15,637 nt of DNA, from positions 1 through 15,637 of the forward strand of contig JAJZGN010000019.1 in the NCBI GenBank assembly GCA_021798435.1, written 5' to 3'. The translations under genes were made by a program, and so were the position numbers. Positions within the stretch are counted from its first letter, which is position 1, and each line of letters begins with the position of its first letter. Shown here in pieces: positions 14,272-15,637 of the stretch. The DNA comes from a bacterium. Its GTDB lineage: Bacteria; Chloroflexota; Dormibacteria; Aeolococcales; Bog-877. The notes under the pieces were generated by a model. That model was not told the DNA's origin. It did no database searches and saw nothing but the letters and a program-made list of their open reading frames with translations.

Positions 14272-15063
14272 GTGGAAGAAGAGGACCGGCTGCACCTGGG
14301 TTCTGCCGAGCTGCGCTCGCGCCTCATCCACGGGACCGGGAAGTTCCCGTCGGCGGAGGTATTGGCCCAGTCGATCGCCGCCTCCAGGGCGGAGATGATC
14401 ACCCTCGCCGTCCGCCGCCTCCACCTCGACGGTGACCGGAGGTCGGAACTGGAGGGGCTGGACCTCGCGCGCTATCACCTCCTTCCCAACACCGCAGGCG
14501 CCCGCTCCGCGGAGGAGGCGATCCGGCTCGCCCATCTGGCCCGAGCGGCGGGGCTCTCAGACTTCATCAAGGTCGAGGTGGTGGGGCACGAAGCCACCCT
14601 CTTGCCCGACCCGCTGGCCACCTTCGAGGCCACCTCCAGGCTGGTGGCTGAGGGCTACACGGTTCTTCCCTACACCAGTGACGATGTGGCGCTCTCGTTG
14701 CGCCTGGCCGAGGCGGGGGCGGCCGCGGTGATGCCCGGGGCGGCGCCCATAGGCTCCACCCTGGGAGTGCTGAACCCCCACAACATCCGTCTCATCATCC
14801 AGGAGTGCCCGGTGCCGGTGATCGTGGACGCGGGCCTCGGCGCTCCCTCCGACGCGCTCCGGGTCATGGAGTGGGGCGCGGCTGGGGTTCTGGTCAACAC
14901 CGGGATCGCCCGGGCCCAGAATCCCGTAGAGATGGCGAGGGCCTTCGCTGCTGCAGTGGAGACTGGGCGCTTGGCGCACAGGTCCGGCCTGGCCGGGGAG
15001 ACGAGCCAGGGGCGCCAAGGCTTCGGGGCGAGCTCTCCCCCGGCTGGACTGCCGCTTGGCTGA
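14272..15063 (+). CDS. thiG: Thiazole synthase
   Basis: ThiG forms the thiazole phosphate ring from deoxyxylulose-5-phosphate, dehydroglycine and sulfur delivered by ThiS thiocarboxylate. The 263-residue TIM-barrel product has RLIHGTGKFPSAEVLAQSI, ITLAVRRL, LLPNTAGARSAEEA, FIKVEVVGHEATLLPD with the Schiff-base Lys100, VLPYTSDD, AAVMPGAAPIGSTLG (usual MPLGAPIGSGLG), VPVIVDAGLGAPSDAL and GVLVNTGIARA. Length is normal, with a C-terminal tail GFGASSPPAGLPLG. The frame is open from 14086 inside thiE, but GTG 14272, 1 base after the preceding stop, gives the family N-terminus. The G9 tract just upstream may act as ribosome binding sequence. The last 8 bases overlap the likely thiL start. Confidence 0.94.
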   Translation: MEEEDRLHLGSAELRSRLIHGTGKFPSAEVLAQSIAASRAEMITLAVRRLHLDGDRRSELEGLDLARYHLLPNTAGARSAEEAIRLAHLARAAGLSDFIKVEVVGHEATLLPDPLATFEATSRLVAEGYTVLPYTSDDVALSLRLAEAGAAAVMPGAAPIGSTLGVLNPHNIRLIIQECPVPVIVDAGLGAPSDALRVMEWGAAGVLVNTGIARAQNPVEMARAFAAAVETGRLAHRSGLAGETSQGRQGFGASSPPAGLPLG

Positions 15064-15637
15064 ACGGCGTAGGTCCCGCCCCCGGCCAGGCCAGCGAGGC
15101 TGGGCGCCGCGCGGGGGCCGCCGGCTCAGCGCCCTGGGGGAGACAGGTCTGCTGGCCGAGCTTGTGGGTCTCGCCGCCGGAGACGGGAGGCTGGCGATTG
15201 GGCCCGGCGATGACGCCGCGGTCTGGGAGCTGGATGGACGGGCGCTGGCCATCACCACGGACTCGCTGGTGGAGAGGGTTGACTTTCGCCGCGCCTTCCA
15301 GACACCCTGGGAGGTGGGGCTCAAGGCCTGGGGTGCTGCTGTCTCGGATCTGGCGGCGATGGGCTTTGAGGCCGAGCTCGGGGTGGCGTGCCTGATGTGT
15401 TCTCCCGACACCTTCGAGGGGACCGTTCTTGACATTCAGGAAGGGATGCTGGAGGGGGCACGCCGGGACGGGGCGGTGCTGGCGGGGGGTGATGTCAGCT
15501 CCACGGACGGCCCGCTGACCATCGCGGTCACAGTTCTGGGAAGTGGGCCCTCGGGGCAGGGAGTGCGCTTGGGGGGCGCCGTGCCCGGCGACGCGGTGGC
15601 TGTGACCGGGCGGCTGGGCGGAGCCGCGGCCGCCCTC
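15056..15637 (+). CDS. thiL: Thiamine-monophosphate kinase, N-terminal part (runs off window)
   Basis: ThiL phosphorylates thiamine monophosphate to the active pyrophosphate. The visible 194 codons, open to the window end, show LSALGETGLLAEL, IGPGDDAAVW with the metal-binding Asp pair at 52-53, TTDSLVERVDFRRAF, AVSDLAAMG, GGDVSSTDGPLTIAVTVLG and GAVPGDAVAVTGRLGG. These are the N-terminal AIRS-like domain and the beginning of the C-terminal half; the rest is outside. The likely start is TTG 15056, overlapping the thiG stop by 8 bases. It puts about 23 Arg/Gly/Pro-rich residues before the LSxLGE motif that usually opens the protein. No ATG, GTG or TTG lies between 15056 and that motif, so either this extension is real or a rarer start codon is used. 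Confidence 0.9.
   Translation, partial: MAERRRSRPRPGQRGWAPRGGRRLSALGETGLLAELVGLAAGDGRLAIGPGDDAAVWELDGRALAITTDSLVERVDFRRAFQTPWEVGLKAWGAAVSDLAAMGFEAELGVACLMCSPDTFEGTVLDIQEGMLEGARRDGAVLAGGDVSSTDGPLTIAVTVLGSGPSGQGVRLGGAVPGDAVAVTGRLGGAAAAL

Overview
This window is a tightly packed, very GC-rich, single-strand stretch of bacterial chromosome. All 19 genes I can support lie on the + strand, with no tRNA, rRNA, IS element, CRISPR array or phage signal. The largest gaps between genes are only 73 and 67 bases, so no stretch of more than 300 bases lacks a gene. The gene content suggests a terrabacterial, monoderm-like lineage: CdaA/CdaR c-di-AMP genes, zinc-binding (Cys-rich) forms of L36 and S4, and the order infA-rpmJ-rpsM-rpsK-rpsD-rpoA-rplQ-truA-rplM-rpsI. 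High GC, unusual gene fusions and many GTG/TTG starts would fit an uncultivated relative of Chloroflexota/Dormibacterota, but this placement is inference and no 16S is present.

Region 1 (24-4857) is the distal end of the ribosomal protein/alpha operon: infA, rpmJ, rpsM, rpsK, rpsD, rpoA, rplQ, truA, rplM, rpsI. The genes are separated by a few bases or overlap by start/stop (TTGA, ATGA, TTGA), implying one coupled transcript. Small GC hairpins sit in the rpsK and rpoA leaders. Region 2 (4925-7772) holds argF (ornithine carbamoyltransferase), cdaA (diadenylate cyclase) and cdaR (YbbR-domain regulator).

Region 3 (7846-13366) is an envelope-precursor block. It contains glmS (glucosamine-6-phosphate synthase), an AcpS-NnrD fusion (holo-ACP synthase joined to NAD(P)H-hydrate dehydratase) and a MurF-Alr fusion (a degraded-looking MurF module joined to alanine racemase). 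GlmS feeds UDP-GlcNAc, Alr supplies D-Ala, and CdaA/CdaR normally sit with glmM/glmS; glmM is absent from this stretch. Region 4 (13392-15637, truncated by the window end) is a thiamine operon: a ThiE-ThiS fusion, thiG and the N-terminal part of thiL. It appears to start from its own promoter, with a -10 hexamer placed exactly for a leaderless GTG start.

The window is mostly housekeeping, and I do not see a new defence, mobile or biosynthetic system. The points of interest are the three fusion proteins, apparent loss of signature residues in the MurF module and in CdaA, a G9 tract at the ThiS C-terminus that could connect ThiS to ThiG by frameshift, and the leaderless thiamine promoter.
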